21,250 bases of DNA, taken from Patescibacteria group bacterium (GTDB lineage Bacteria > Patescibacteriota > Minisyncoccia > Phycocordibacterales > UBA12445). The stretch is taken from assembly GCA_022710205.1 (NCBI GenBank), contig JAKLHJ010000004.1, positions 1 through 21,250 of the forward strand, in the 5' to 3' direction. The position numbers and the translations under genes were made by a program. The notes under the pieces were generated by a model, which was not told the DNA's origin, did not search any database, and saw only the letters and a list, made by a program, of their open reading frames with translations. Positions 13,362 to 21,135 of the stretch are shown here, piece after piece (positions within the stretch are counted from its first letter, which is position 1; the number at the start of each line of letters is the position of its first letter).

Positions 13362-14780
13362 ATGATTAAGCTTTATAATTCCTTAACTAGAAAAAAAGAG
13401 GTCTTTAATCCGATTGCAACCGGATCTGTAAAGATGTATGCATGTGGACCAACGGTATATGATAGAGCGCATATCGGCAATTTCCGAACATACATAATGG
13501 AGGATGTGTTGAGACGTATGCTTAAATACAACGGCCTCAATGTCCTATATGCCCAGAACATAACAGATGTCGGCCATCTTGTGGGAGACGGCGACGAGGG
13601 AGAAGACAAAATGGAAAAGGGCGCAAGAGCGGCCGGAAAAACAGCGTGGGAAATAGCAAAATTCTTTACAGAAGAATATTTCAAAGACTCTCGCCGTCTC
13701 AACATCGCTGATCCTAATGTTTCAGCTAGGGCTACCGACCATATAAAAGAGCAGATTGAAATGGTGAAAAAATTGGAGGAGCTCGGCTTTGCCTACAAGA
13801 CTAGTGACGGTATTTATTTTGATACAAGCAAATCGACAAATTATGGAGAAATCGCACGATTAGACAAAGAAGGGCTAAAAGAGGGCGCAAGGGTAGAAAA
13901 AAATCCGGAAAAAAGAAACGATACCGATTTCGCGTTATGGAAATTTTCACCAAAAGACAAAAAACGACAAATGGAGTGGGATTCCCCTTGGGGAGTCGGA
14001 TTCCCCGGCTGGCACATAGAGTGTTCCGCCATGAGCACAAAATATCTCGGCGAGCCTTTTGATATACACGCCGGAGCCATGGACCTCCTGCCGGTGCACC
14101 ACACCAACGAAATTGCTCAAAATGAGGCGGTTTTTGGCCACAAAACGGTAAATTATTGGATACATGGAGCATTCCTCCTCGTAAATGGCGGCAGAATGGG
14201 CAAGTCACTCGGAAACGCCTACACATTAAGCGACCTAGAACAAAGGGGCTTTGATCCTCTCGCCTTCAGATATTTCACATTTAACGCAGGGTATAGACAG
14301 CCTCTCAACTTCACATGGCAGGCGCTAGAGGGTTCGGCAAAAGCATACGAAAACCTTATACAAAAAATAAGTGATCTTATGCCGGATAATCCCGGAATAA
14401 ACACAAAAAATATAAACGAAGAATATGCCGTAAAATTTAAAAACTTAGTCAGCGATGATATGTCCATGCCGGAAGCCTTGTCTCTTGTATGGGAAATGAT
14501 GAAAGACAAAAACATACCAAACGATATCAAGCTAAATACCATCACAAAGTTCGACGAAGTATTGGGGCTTTCACTCACTGAAAAAGCCGAAGAACTAAAA
14601 AATAAAACATCTAATATACCGGAGCAGGTCAAAATTCTGATCTCAGAAAGAGAAACGGCCAGATTAAACAAAGAGTGGAAGAGGTCGGATGAAATAAGAG
14701 CCCAAATACTGAAGATGGGTTTTGAAATAAAAGATACGGGAGAAGGAACCAAAATAACCCCGGTAGGAAAGTTCGTATAA
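13362..14780 (+). CDS. cysS: Cysteine--tRNA ligase
   Basis: A 472-residue class I aminoacyl-tRNA synthetase that charges tRNA-Cys. The HIGH signature is HIGN (37-40) after the zinc-binding C28 (YACGPTVYD). The other expected zinc ligands are present: C221 (GWHIECSAM), H246 and E250 (PVHHTNEIAQ). The KMSKS signature is RMGKS (278-282), followed by LGN. The C-terminal helical domain runs to the end. The start overlaps nothing but is only one base after the corA-like stop, so translation is probably coupled. The DIHAGAMDLLPVHH block differs from the usual bacterial DLxFPHH wording, a lineage variant rather than damage, since all ligands are kept. Confidence 0.95.
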   Translation: MIKLYNSLTRKKEVFNPIATGSVKMYACGPTVYDRAHIGNFRTYIMEDVLRRMLKYNGLNVLYAQNITDVGHLVGDGDEGEDKMEKGARAAGKTAWEIAKFFTEEYFKDSRRLNIADPNVSARATDHIKEQIEMVKKLEELGFAYKTSDGIYFDTSKSTNYGEIARLDKEGLKEGARVEKNPEKRNDTDFALWKFSPKDKKRQMEWDSPWGVGFPGWHIECSAMSTKYLGEPFDIHAGAMDLLPVHHTNEIAQNEAVFGHKTVNYWIHGAFLLVNGGRMGKSLGNAYTLSDLEQRGFDPLAFRYFTFNAGYRQPLNFTWQALEGSAKAYENLIQKISDLMPDNPGINTKNINEEYAVKFKNLVSDDMSMPEALSLVWEMMKDKNIPNDIKLNTITKFDEVLGLSLTEKAEELKNKTSNIPEQVKILISERETARLNKEWKRSDEIRAQILKMGFEIKDTGEGTKITPVGKFV

Positions 14781-14796
14781 CCTATTTCTAAAATAA

Positions 14797-14820
14797 AAGA
14801 TCCCCATAAGGGGATTTTTT
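14797..14820. terminator. Terminator between cysS and the phospholipase D-like gene
   Basis: ATCCCC and GGGGAT (14800-14815) form a stem with loop ATAA, followed by TTTTTT on the plus strand and by CTTTTATTTT on the minus strand. It can serve both converging transcripts. Confidence 0.8.
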
Positions 14821-15865
14821 AACCTATTATCTGGGCTATGAAAGAAAATATTATTTCCAGCGGGCGGTAATACCATTTGTGATTGTGCTTGCCGTTCTCA
14901 AAAAGAACCGAGTCCTTTTTCCATCCGTCCACGATTCTTCTAAGGTCGTTTACCATCTCTTCTTTTTCAAAAGACAAACTCGCTTCTATATTAAAATCAA
15001 AACTCTGGGAATCTATATTATTGGAACCGAGAAGGCCCACCCGGTTATCAACGACAAGGGCCTTGGCGTGATTCATATGATTCATTAGATAGAATTTAAT
15101 TCCATACTGCGAAAGGTGGGACGCAAAAATATTATTAGATATTCTAGCCACTCGAAGATCCCCCGATCTGGGAATAAGAACTTCCACCTCCACCCCTCTT
15201 TCTACGGTCTTTTTTAGCAAATCTGTGAGCCACTTTTTCGGAGCAAAATATGGGGTAACTATCGTGACCCTCTCTGTGGCCAAAGAAATTTTTTCGGTAT
15301 AGTATCTTTTCAGCAAAAACTTACCCGCATTAGGGAAATGGTCCAAGAGCCATATTTCAGCTTTCATTGTCTTCCATCCTCTTTTCAAAGACACGAGTCT
15401 CCCGTCTCTCCCCCCTCCATAATAGTAACTATTAGCGAAAGAACGAACGATGCTTTTAACAATCTTCTTGCCGGAAATTTTTATATGTAAATCCTGCCAC
15501 TTTTTGAAACTGTGTGCGATATTAACTCCGCCCAGAAAAGCGACTTCTTCGTCTATTATGAGTATTTTTTTGTGAATCCTGTGGAACCAATCGTTCCAAA
15601 ATAAAACTTCTACTCCATGGCGCTTCAGCTCGCTAAGAAGCTCTTCATTCATACTGAACCAGAGGCTACCAAAACCGTCCAAAACAATCACCACGTGAAC
15701 GCCTACAGACGCCTTGTCGCGCAAAAGCTTAAAAAAATTTAGATAATGGCTTGTGTCGTTGCTAAAAATATAACTTTCCCAATAGATAGATTCGGTTGCA
15801 CCCTTAATAGCCTCAAACATGGCAAGCCAAGTGTCTTCGCTATTATTGAAAAATTTATATTTCAT
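14819..15865 (-). CDS. Phospholipase D-family protein, cardiolipin synthase-like
   Basis: A 348-residue protein with two complete HKD motifs, H98-K100-D105 (HKKILIID, then LGGVNIA) and H266-K268-D273 (HAKALVVD, then LGSNNID). Each contributes half the active site of the PLD superfamily. The layout and spacing fit bacterial cardiolipin synthases, which join phosphatidylglycerol or related lipids, although the N-terminal membrane helices of classical Cls are missing; a short hydrophobic end (IIFSFIAQIIG) may touch the membrane. The ATG at 15865 is chosen; a TTG at 15877 would add four residues. It starts 15 bases after dnaJ, so it belongs to the chaperone operon. Another PLD activity, such as a nuclease, is possible. 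Confidence 0.8.
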   Translation of the reverse strand: MKYKFFNNSEDTWLAMFEAIKGATESIYWESYIFSNDTSHYLNFFKLLRDKASVGVHVVIVLDGFGSLWFSMNEELLSELKRHGVEVLFWNDWFHRIHKKILIIDEEVAFLGGVNIAHSFKKWQDLHIKISGKKIVKSIVRSFANSYYYGGGRDGRLVSLKRGWKTMKAEIWLLDHFPNAGKFLLKRYYTEKISLATERVTIVTPYFAPKKWLTDLLKKTVERGVEVEVLIPRSGDLRVARISNNIFASHLSQYGIKFYLMNHMNHAKALVVDNRVGLLGSNNIDSQSFDFNIEASLSFEKEEMVNDLRRIVDGWKKDSVLFENGKHNHKWYYRPLEIIFSFIAQIIG

Positions 15866-15880
15866 TATTTCCGCCAAAAA

Positions 15881-16972
15881 CTACAAACCCGCCTCCTTAA
15901 GCTTACCGACAAGCTCCTCTTCTTTTCCGGAAAGCTTCTTCGGCATTTTGATGCTTATATGGATAAGTATATCACCTCTTCCGCCCCTTTCGTTAGGAAC
16001 TCCCTTGCCCTTTATCCTGAGTATTTCTCCAAAAGCAAAACCGGCGGGTATTTTTATGTCCGTTTCTCCTTCTAGCGTCTTCAGTTTGTGTGTGGCGCCG
16101 AGCAACGCATCTGTAAGCCTAATCTCCATATTTGTGATCAAATTCTCCCCCTCTCTCCTCCAGACCGGATGTTTTTCTACGTGAATTTTTACATAAAGAT
16201 CGCCGGGAATACCGTGCGGCACCGCCTCACCTCTCCCCGAGAATCTTATCATTTGACCGTCCTCAATTCCCACAGGAACCTTGACCGTAATTTCTTCTGT
16301 CTTCTTCAAAACCCCCTCGCCCTTACATAGGGGACAATTCTCCTTTGGGGTGCTACCGGCGCCAAAACACTTATCACAAACCCTCTCTGTCGCAAAGGTG
16401 CCCAGAAAAGATCTTTTGTTCTCTATTATTCTGCCGGCGCCGTTACAAGTCTTGCACCTCACCATCTCGCTACCCTTTTTTGCTCCGGAACCGCCGCAAG
16501 TATCGCAATTGCCGACCTTGCTTATGTTCAATTTTCTTTCAATCCCAAAAATAGAATCGTGGAAAGAAATGAGAATATCGGCAGAGATATCTCTGCCCCT
16601 TCTGGATTTTCCGCGAGTAGAGCGTCCGCCTCCAAAAAATGTGCTGAACAGATCTTCCACATTGGAAGCATCAAATTCAACGCCGGCTCCGCCGTTTCGG
16701 AAAATATCACCAAAATCAAAACCGGCCCCTCCAAATCCGGAGAATCCGCCGGCTCCTGCGCCGCCCTGAAAACCCTTGCCATACATATCATATTGGCTTC
16801 GTTTTTCATCATCAGACAGGGTTTGGTAAGCCTCATTTATCTCTTTAAATTTTTTTTCGTCGCCTCCTTTTTTGTCCGGATGGTATTTATGAGCAAGCTT
16901 ATGGAACGCCTTTTTAATATCCTCCTTGGAGGCATTCTTTTCTACGCCTAAAATTTTATAGTAATCACTCAA
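15881..16972 (-). CDS. dnaJ: Chaperone DnaJ (type I Hsp40)
   Basis: A 363-residue co-chaperone that delivers unfolded proteins to DnaK and stimulates its ATPase. The J domain (1-68) holds HPD at 31-33; a Gly/Phe-rich linker follows (about 68-117). All four zinc repeats are intact: CDTCGGSG (156-163), CKTCNGAG (173-180), CDKCFGAG (199-206), CPLCKGEG (213-220). The C-terminal substrate-binding domain is complete (RFSGRGEAVPHGIPGDLYV; RIKGKGVPNERGGRGDILI). It lies 80 bases downstream of dnaK, separated by an AT-rich inverted repeat. Confidence 0.95.
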   Translation of the reverse strand: MSDYYKILGVEKNASKEDIKKAFHKLAHKYHPDKKGGDEKKFKEINEAYQTLSDDEKRSQYDMYGKGFQGGAGAGGFSGFGGAGFDFGDIFRNGGAGVEFDASNVEDLFSTFFGGGRSTRGKSRRGRDISADILISFHDSIFGIERKLNISKVGNCDTCGGSGAKKGSEMVRCKTCNGAGRIIENKRSFLGTFATERVCDKCFGAGSTPKENCPLCKGEGVLKKTEEITVKVPVGIEDGQMIRFSGRGEAVPHGIPGDLYVKIHVEKHPVWRREGENLITNMEIRLTDALLGATHKLKTLEGETDIKIPAGFAFGEILRIKGKGVPNERGGRGDILIHISIKMPKKLSGKEEELVGKLKEAGL

Positions 16973-16988
16973 ATTAATTAGAAATTTA

Positions 16989-17044
16989 CAATTACGAATT
17001 ACAAATTATTTTAAAATAAATTCGTAATTATTAATTCGTAATTG
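16989..17044. repeat. AT-rich inverted repeat between dnaK and dnaJ
   Basis: CAATTACGAATTA (16989-17001) and TAATTCGTAATTG (17032-17044) are perfect 13-bp arms; an extra TTCGTAATTA lies between them at 17021-17030. Related TTACGAATTACGAATTT occurs just upstream of dnaK at about 18943-18959. It may act as a processing or attenuation hairpin, or be a dispersed repeat. Confidence 0.5.
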
Positions 17045-17052
17045 ATAATTAT

Positions 17053-18918
17053 TTATTCAGCGTCTCTGATATTATCATCTTTCTTCGGTTCTTCGGCACC
17101 TGCGGCCTGGCCCTGATTCTGCTTCATCATATATTCGCCGATCTTTTGCATTTCAACAACGAGAGCATCCGAGGCCTTCTTGATAGTCTCTATATCTCCT
17201 CCGTCCTTAACTTTTTTGAGTTCGTCTATCTTTGCGGTGACGCCGCTCTTTATCTCATCTGTAATTTTACCCTCAGCGTCCTTTAGTGCCTTTTCTGCGG
17301 TTACGATAACACCTTCGGCGTGATTTCTGACATCAATCTCCTCTTTTTTCTTTTTGTCTTCCTCAGCATGTAACTCGGCCTCCTTCTTCATTCTCTCGAT
17401 ATCCGTCTCCTTAAGACCGCCTCTAGCCTCTATCTTTATAGACTGGGCCTTTCCTGTCGTCTTCTCTTTGGCGGTAACACTCAAAATTCCGTTCACATCA
17501 ATATCAAAAGTTACCTCTACCTGAGGCACGCCTCGTGGCGCAGGCGGAATCCCCTCAAGGGTGAATTTACCGAGAGTCTTGTTGTCTGCAACCATAGGCC
17601 TTTCTCCCTGAACAACGTGAATATCAACAGATGTCTGGCTGTCTGCGGCGGTAGAAAATACCTGCGACTTTGATGTCGGTATCGTTGTATTTCTTTCTAT
17701 AAGCCTTGTCGCAACTCCTCCCAACGTCTCGATACCGAGAGAAAGCGGGATAACGTCGAGAAGAAGCACGTCTTTAACTTCTCCCTGTAAAATACCTCCC
17801 TGAATAGCGGCTCCAACAGCCACAACTTCATCCGGGTTAATAGATCTGTTTGGTTCCTTACCAAAAAGGTTTCTTACGGCGTCAATAATGGCCGGCATTC
17901 TAGTCTGACCTCCAACCAAAATAACTTCTTCAACTTCAGAAAGCTTCAGGCCGGATGCCTCTACCGCTCTTTTTGTTATTTCAATGGATCTATCAATATA
18001 TTCCTTTGCGAGCTCTTCCAGCTTTGCTCTGGTCATCTTCAAAAGAAGGTGCTTTGGACCTGTGGCGTCAGAAGTAATGAATGGGATATTAATTTCCACC
18101 TCCTTAACAGTAGAAAGTTCATGCTTCGCTTTTTCAGCCGCCTCCTTTAGCCTCTGCTTTGCAAGCGGATCGGCGGAAACATCAATACCGCTCTCTTTTT
18201 TGAATTCCTCAGCGACCCACTTCATTATCTTCTGGTCTATGTCTTCTCCGCCCATGTGGCTATCTCCGTCAGTGGACTTCACCTCGATAACATCATCCCC
18301 GACATCAAGGACAGAAACATCAAATGTTCCTCCTCCGAAGTCATAAACGGCAATTTGCTCGTTCTTTTTCTTGTCAAAACCATAAGCCAAGGCCGCCGCA
18401 GTAGGCTCATTCAAGATCCTTCTTACCTTGAAACCGGCAATTTCTCCGGCATCCTTTGTGGCCTTTCTCTGTGAATCACTAAAATAAGCGGGAACTGTAA
18501 TAACAGCCTCCTCGATCTTCTCACCAATCTTGGCCTCCGCGTCTGTCTTCAATTTCTGCAAAACCATCGCGGACACCTCCTCCGGAGTATATTCTTTGTC
18601 GTTCATCTTTACCTTAACACCACCATCAGAAGATTTAACGATAGCAAAAGGCACGGAGCCTCTATCTCTTTCGACTTCCTTGTCTTCATATCGGTGGCCC
18701 ACAAGCCTCTTAATGCCATAAATCGTGTTCTGCGGATTTGTTATACTCTGTCTTTTCGCGAGCTGGCCGACGATCCTTTCTCCCGCCTTAGACACGGCAA
18801 CTATAGAAGGAGTCGTTCTTGCCCCATCTGAATTCTCTATGATTTTCGGCTGACCACCCTCAACAACAGCCATCGCCGAAAAAGTTGTACCCAAATCTAT
18901 TCCTAATATTTTTGCCAT
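17053..18918 (-). CDS. dnaK: Chaperone DnaK (Hsp70)
   Basis: A 621-residue ATP-dependent chaperone. The nucleotide-binding domain shows the three Hsp70 signatures: GIDLGTTFSA near the start, VYDFGGGTFDVSV (phosphate 2 region) and ILVGGQTRMPAI. The linker DVLLLDVIPLSLGIETLGG leads into the substrate-binding domain, with VQGERPMVADNKTLG and the helical lid after it. The end is Gln/Ala-rich and then acidic (KKDDNIRDAE); the usual bacterial EFEEV extension after VVDAE is absent. It sits between grpE and dnaJ and shares their promoter, although a separate start within the 163-base AT-rich gap upstream cannot be ruled out. Confidence 0.97.
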   Translation of the reverse strand: MAKILGIDLGTTFSAMAVVEGGQPKIIENSDGARTTPSIVAVSKAGERIVGQLAKRQSITNPQNTIYGIKRLVGHRYEDKEVERDRGSVPFAIVKSSDGGVKVKMNDKEYTPEEVSAMVLQKLKTDAEAKIGEKIEEAVITVPAYFSDSQRKATKDAGEIAGFKVRRILNEPTAAALAYGFDKKKNEQIAVYDFGGGTFDVSVLDVGDDVIEVKSTDGDSHMGGEDIDQKIMKWVAEEFKKESGIDVSADPLAKQRLKEAAEKAKHELSTVKEVEINIPFITSDATGPKHLLLKMTRAKLEELAKEYIDRSIEITKRAVEASGLKLSEVEEVILVGGQTRMPAIIDAVRNLFGKEPNRSINPDEVVAVGAAIQGGILQGEVKDVLLLDVIPLSLGIETLGGVATRLIERNTTIPTSKSQVFSTAADSQTSVDIHVVQGERPMVADNKTLGKFTLEGIPPAPRGVPQVEVTFDIDVNGILSVTAKEKTTGKAQSIKIEARGGLKETDIERMKKEAELHAEEDKKKKEEIDVRNHAEGVIVTAEKALKDAEGKITDEIKSGVTAKIDELKKVKDGGDIETIKKASDALVVEMQKIGEYMMKQNQGQAAGAEEPKKDDNIRDAE

Positions 18919-18970
18919 AGTTTAATCAATTATCAATTAATAATTACGAATTACGAATTTTATTTTTTGT

Positions 18971-19044
18971 TGTCATCTCGAGCTTGTCGAGAGATCTCTT
19001 CATTTCTGAATTATAAGCGATTCCTCGACAAGCTCGGAATGACA
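18971..19044. repeat. Imperfect 26-bp inverted repeat between grpE and dnaK
   Basis: TGTCATCTCGAGCTTGTCGAGAGATC (arm 18971-18996, first 20 bases TGTCATCTCGAGCTTGTCGA) faces an arm at 19019-19044 that differs at four positions. Each arm also has an inner palindrome, CTCGA...TCGAG. The GTCATTCCGAGCTTGTCGAGG type of sequence resembles dispersed palindromic repeats known from many bacterial genomes. It is not followed by T on the minus strand, so it is unlikely to end transcription. The rest of 18919-19081 is AT-rich and without a gene. Confidence 0.6.
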
Positions 19045-19081
19045 CTGGTTTTTTAATTCCTGCTTCCTTATTCTTTCTTCT

Positions 19082-19657
19082 TTAATTTTTATACACTCCC
19101 ACCTTCACTTTCGCCGGTCTTAAAACTTTATTTTTATATTTATATCCTCTCTGATTGATAGCTAATATCTTTCCGTCCTCACTCTCTGCGACACCCTCCG
19201 TCTCAACCGCCTGATGTAAGGCCGGATCGAATTTTTCTCCCTCCTCTCCAAACTGCGTGAGCCCCATTCCGGAAAAAGTATTTACGAGACTTCCATATAT
19301 ACCCTCAATGCCAACCCTCCAATTCTTTGGAACTTCTTCCCACGACACTTTGTTACGAAACGCCATATCGAAGTTGTCGGCGACCGGTATTATTTCTGAA
19401 AGTATCTTTTCGCGGATAAGAGGCTCCAATTCAGATAAATTCTTAGCCTCATCTTTCTTTGCGTTCGCATAATCCGCCTTTGATCTCTGCCAACCATCCA
19501 AATACTGCTTCTTTTCCTCTTCGCAGATCCGGAGCCTTTCGCGGAGTTTCTTGACCACTTTCATCTGGTCACCCTCCTCTTCATCAATAATTATATCATC
19601 CGTGTCAAGCGTCACCTCCTCCTCATTATTTACTTTTTTTGTGTCTTCGTATTCCAT
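19082..19657 (-). CDS. grpE: Nucleotide exchange factor GrpE
   Basis: A 191-residue homodimeric factor that releases ADP from DnaK. The acidic N-terminus (VTLDTDDIIIDEEEGDQ) precedes the long dimerisation coiled coil (about 33-90, KLRERLRICEEEKKQYLDGW, RSKADYANAKKDE). The C-terminal beta domain carries the GrpE signature around FDPALHQAVETE and INQRGYKYKNKVLRPAKVKV. ATG 19657 is taken as start; a GTG at 19666 would add three residues, and neither has a clear Shine-Dalgarno site. It is the first gene of the chaperone operon. Confidence 0.93.
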   Translation of the reverse strand: MEYEDTKKVNNEEEVTLDTDDIIIDEEEGDQMKVVKKLRERLRICEEEKKQYLDGWQRSKADYANAKKDEAKNLSELEPLIREKILSEIIPVADNFDMAFRNKVSWEEVPKNWRVGIEGIYGSLVNTFSGMGLTQFGEEGEKFDPALHQAVETEGVAESEDGKILAINQRGYKYKNKVLRPAKVKVGVYKN

Positions 19658-19731
19658 TTTGATCACGAAATATAACTCTTAATTAAAGAACACCGCTTTC
19701 GATTGAGCGATGATTTCTTCTTGTTAGCTGT

Positions 19732-19760
19732 ATTTTACTTATGGAGACTACGCATGTCAA
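19732..19760 (-). promoter_or_regulatory. Promoter of the grpE-dnaK-dnaJ operon
   Basis: On the minus strand a consensus TTGACA (19760-19755), 17 bases, TAAAAT (19737-19732). The leader would be about 68 bases and has a small CGCT...AGCG hairpin. No CIRCE operator (TTAGCACTC-N9-GAGTGCTAA) is seen, so HrcA control is not supported. Confidence 0.75.
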
Positions 19761-19806
19761 CGTCCTCCCTCACCCTCCCCGATAGCGAAATTGCAAATTA
19801 AATCGC

Positions 19807-19830
19807 ACAAGCGGACCTTAGTCCGCTTGT
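19807..19830 (-). terminator. Hairpin, possible terminator of the MurF-like gene
   Basis: A perfect 10-bp stem ACAAGCGGAC (19807-19816) with GTCCGCTTGT (19821-19830), loop of four. On the minus strand the following bases (GCGATTTAATTT) are only moderately T-rich, so efficiency may be partial. Confidence 0.5.
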
Positions 19831-19870
19831 TCCTTATTCGTCCTTACCACCAAAATAGCGATAATTTCAA

Positions 19871-20005
19871 GAAGAGAAAATAAATATTTAGAGACTTCGC
19901 AGGCCGAATTAGCATGGCTCGAGCGGAGCGAGATAATGAGGCCGAGACTGAATGCCGGCCCTCGCAGGGGGCCGGACATGTACTCTAAATATTTATTTTC
20001 TCTTC
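19871..20005. repeat. Perfect 23-bp inverted repeat enclosing GC-rich stems
   Basis: The arm at 19871-19893 (GAAGAGAAAATAAATATTTA then GAG) is the exact reverse complement of 19983-20005. The right arm includes the last four codons and the stop of the MurF-like gene. The 89 bases between are much more GC-rich and hold further stems: CTCG...CGAG near 19918-19932 and CCGGCCC with GGGCCGG near 19958-19976. GGCCGA occurs twice inside. No target-site duplication flanks it. It could be a MITE-like insertion, a 3'-end hairpin or a structured RNA. Confidence 0.6.
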
Positions 20006-21135
20006 CACTCTCTATCCTGTCTTACAAGATGCGATGTATCATTCTTTTCTTTTGAAATTATCGCTTCCACCACCTTCTCCATTCTTGTCCCCTGCGATCC
20101 CTTAACCAATATTGAATCACCTTCTTTCATATATTCAGCCACAAAGTCGGCGGCAGACACCGAATCTTTAAATTCGTGTATATTGAGAGCGCTCATTCCC
20201 GCAGACTGCGCTCCGTCGGCAAAAAATTTACCTTTGCCGCCCACAGTGACGAGCTCATCACATATCTCAGGAATAATTTTACCAATATTTATGTGCGCCC
20301 CCTCTGTATGAGAGCCCAGCTCTAGCATATCACCCAAGACGGCGATCTTTCTTCCCTTGCTCTTTATCTCCTTAAACGACTGAAGCGCCATCTCAAGAGC
20401 CACCGGAGAGGAATTGTATGTGTCATCTATAACTAGCGTGTTTTTGTTGCCGTGAAGCGGCTTAAATCTTCCCGGAGGACCGCTGTGGTCCCGGAGCACG
20501 TCTATCATTTTTACAAAATTCAAACCTTGCGACACCCCGACAGAAAAAGCGGCGAGCGCTGTGTAAACATTTTGTTTGCCGAATATTCCGTTCAACCTTA
20601 CGGGAAAATTACCGCCATCATAATCTACCTTGAATGCGATACCTCTTGGCATTATCTCGTCCCCTCCCTCCTCATATACAATGTGATAATTAGAAGCTAA
20701 AAGATCGGAGCCTTTTCCAAAACCGAAAGTTATTTTTCGGTTATCAGTCTTCTCCCTTAATTTCATTATCGAAGGGTCGTCATTGTTCAAAACCAATATT
20801 CCGCCGTCTTTCAATGTTCTTATAAGATGAGATTTCTCTTTCACGACCTCTTTCTGATTCTGAAACTGCTCTATATGTACCGGTATCTCGGCAATCCTTG
20901 TCATAACAACAACGTCGCTCTTTAGCCACTTGGATACGCTCAAAATATCTCCCGGCTTATCGGCGCCGACTTCAAGCACGAGCCACGCCGGATATTTGTG
21001 AGGAAAAATTATGAGCGACGCGCCCTTTATGATATTCACTAACCAAGCAAGCGGATCTGTCCATGCATTTTTTAATCCGAGAATAGTAAGAGGGAGACCT
21101 ATCTCACTGTTAAAACTTTTCTCGCTCTTCCCCAA
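19993..21135 (-). CDS. murF: MurF-like UDP-MurNAc-tripeptide:D-Ala-D-Ala ligase, N-terminus missing
   Basis: The 380-residue frame begins at a TTG, but the true N-terminus is absent. Mur ligases need a GxxGKT/S ATP-binding loop upstream of the segment KSEKSFNSEIGLPLTILG that begins this frame, and none occurs before an in-frame TGA at 21210-21208. What remains is the central and C-terminal domain: LEVGADKPGDI, VLNNDDPSIM, NGIFGKQNVYTALAA, GRFKPLHG, VIDDTYNSSPVALEMAL and VLGDMLELG, all typical of MurF, which adds D-Ala-D-Ala to the peptidoglycan precursor. The last codons form one arm of a 23-bp inverted repeat. As assembled the gene would be inactive; the truncation is best explained by the junction near 21130. 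Confidence 0.8.
   Translation of the reverse strand: MGKSEKSFNSEIGLPLTILGLKNAWTDPLAWLVNIIKGASLIIFPHKYPAWLVLEVGADKPGDILSVSKWLKSDVVVMTRIAEIPVHIEQFQNQKEVVKEKSHLIRTLKDGGILVLNNDDPSIMKLREKTDNRKITFGFGKGSDLLASNYHIVYEEGGDEIMPRGIAFKVDYDGGNFPVRLNGIFGKQNVYTALAAFSVGVSQGLNFVKMIDVLRDHSGPPGRFKPLHGNKNTLVIDDTYNSSPVALEMALQSFKEIKSKGRKIAVLGDMLELGSHTEGAHINIGKIIPEICDELVTVGGKGKFFADGAQSAGMSALNIHEFKDSVSAADFVAEYMKEGDSILVKGSQGTRMEKVVEAIISKEKNDTSHLVRQDREWKRK

Noticed and set aside
19667..19760. CIRCE/HrcA operator upstream of grpE
   Set aside because: No TTAGCACTC-N9-GAGTGCTAA or close match; only a sigma70-type promoter is seen.
19871..20005. Insertion sequence bounded by terminal inverted repeats
   Set aside because: No transposase frame between the arms and no target-site duplication; kept as an unexplained inverted repeat.
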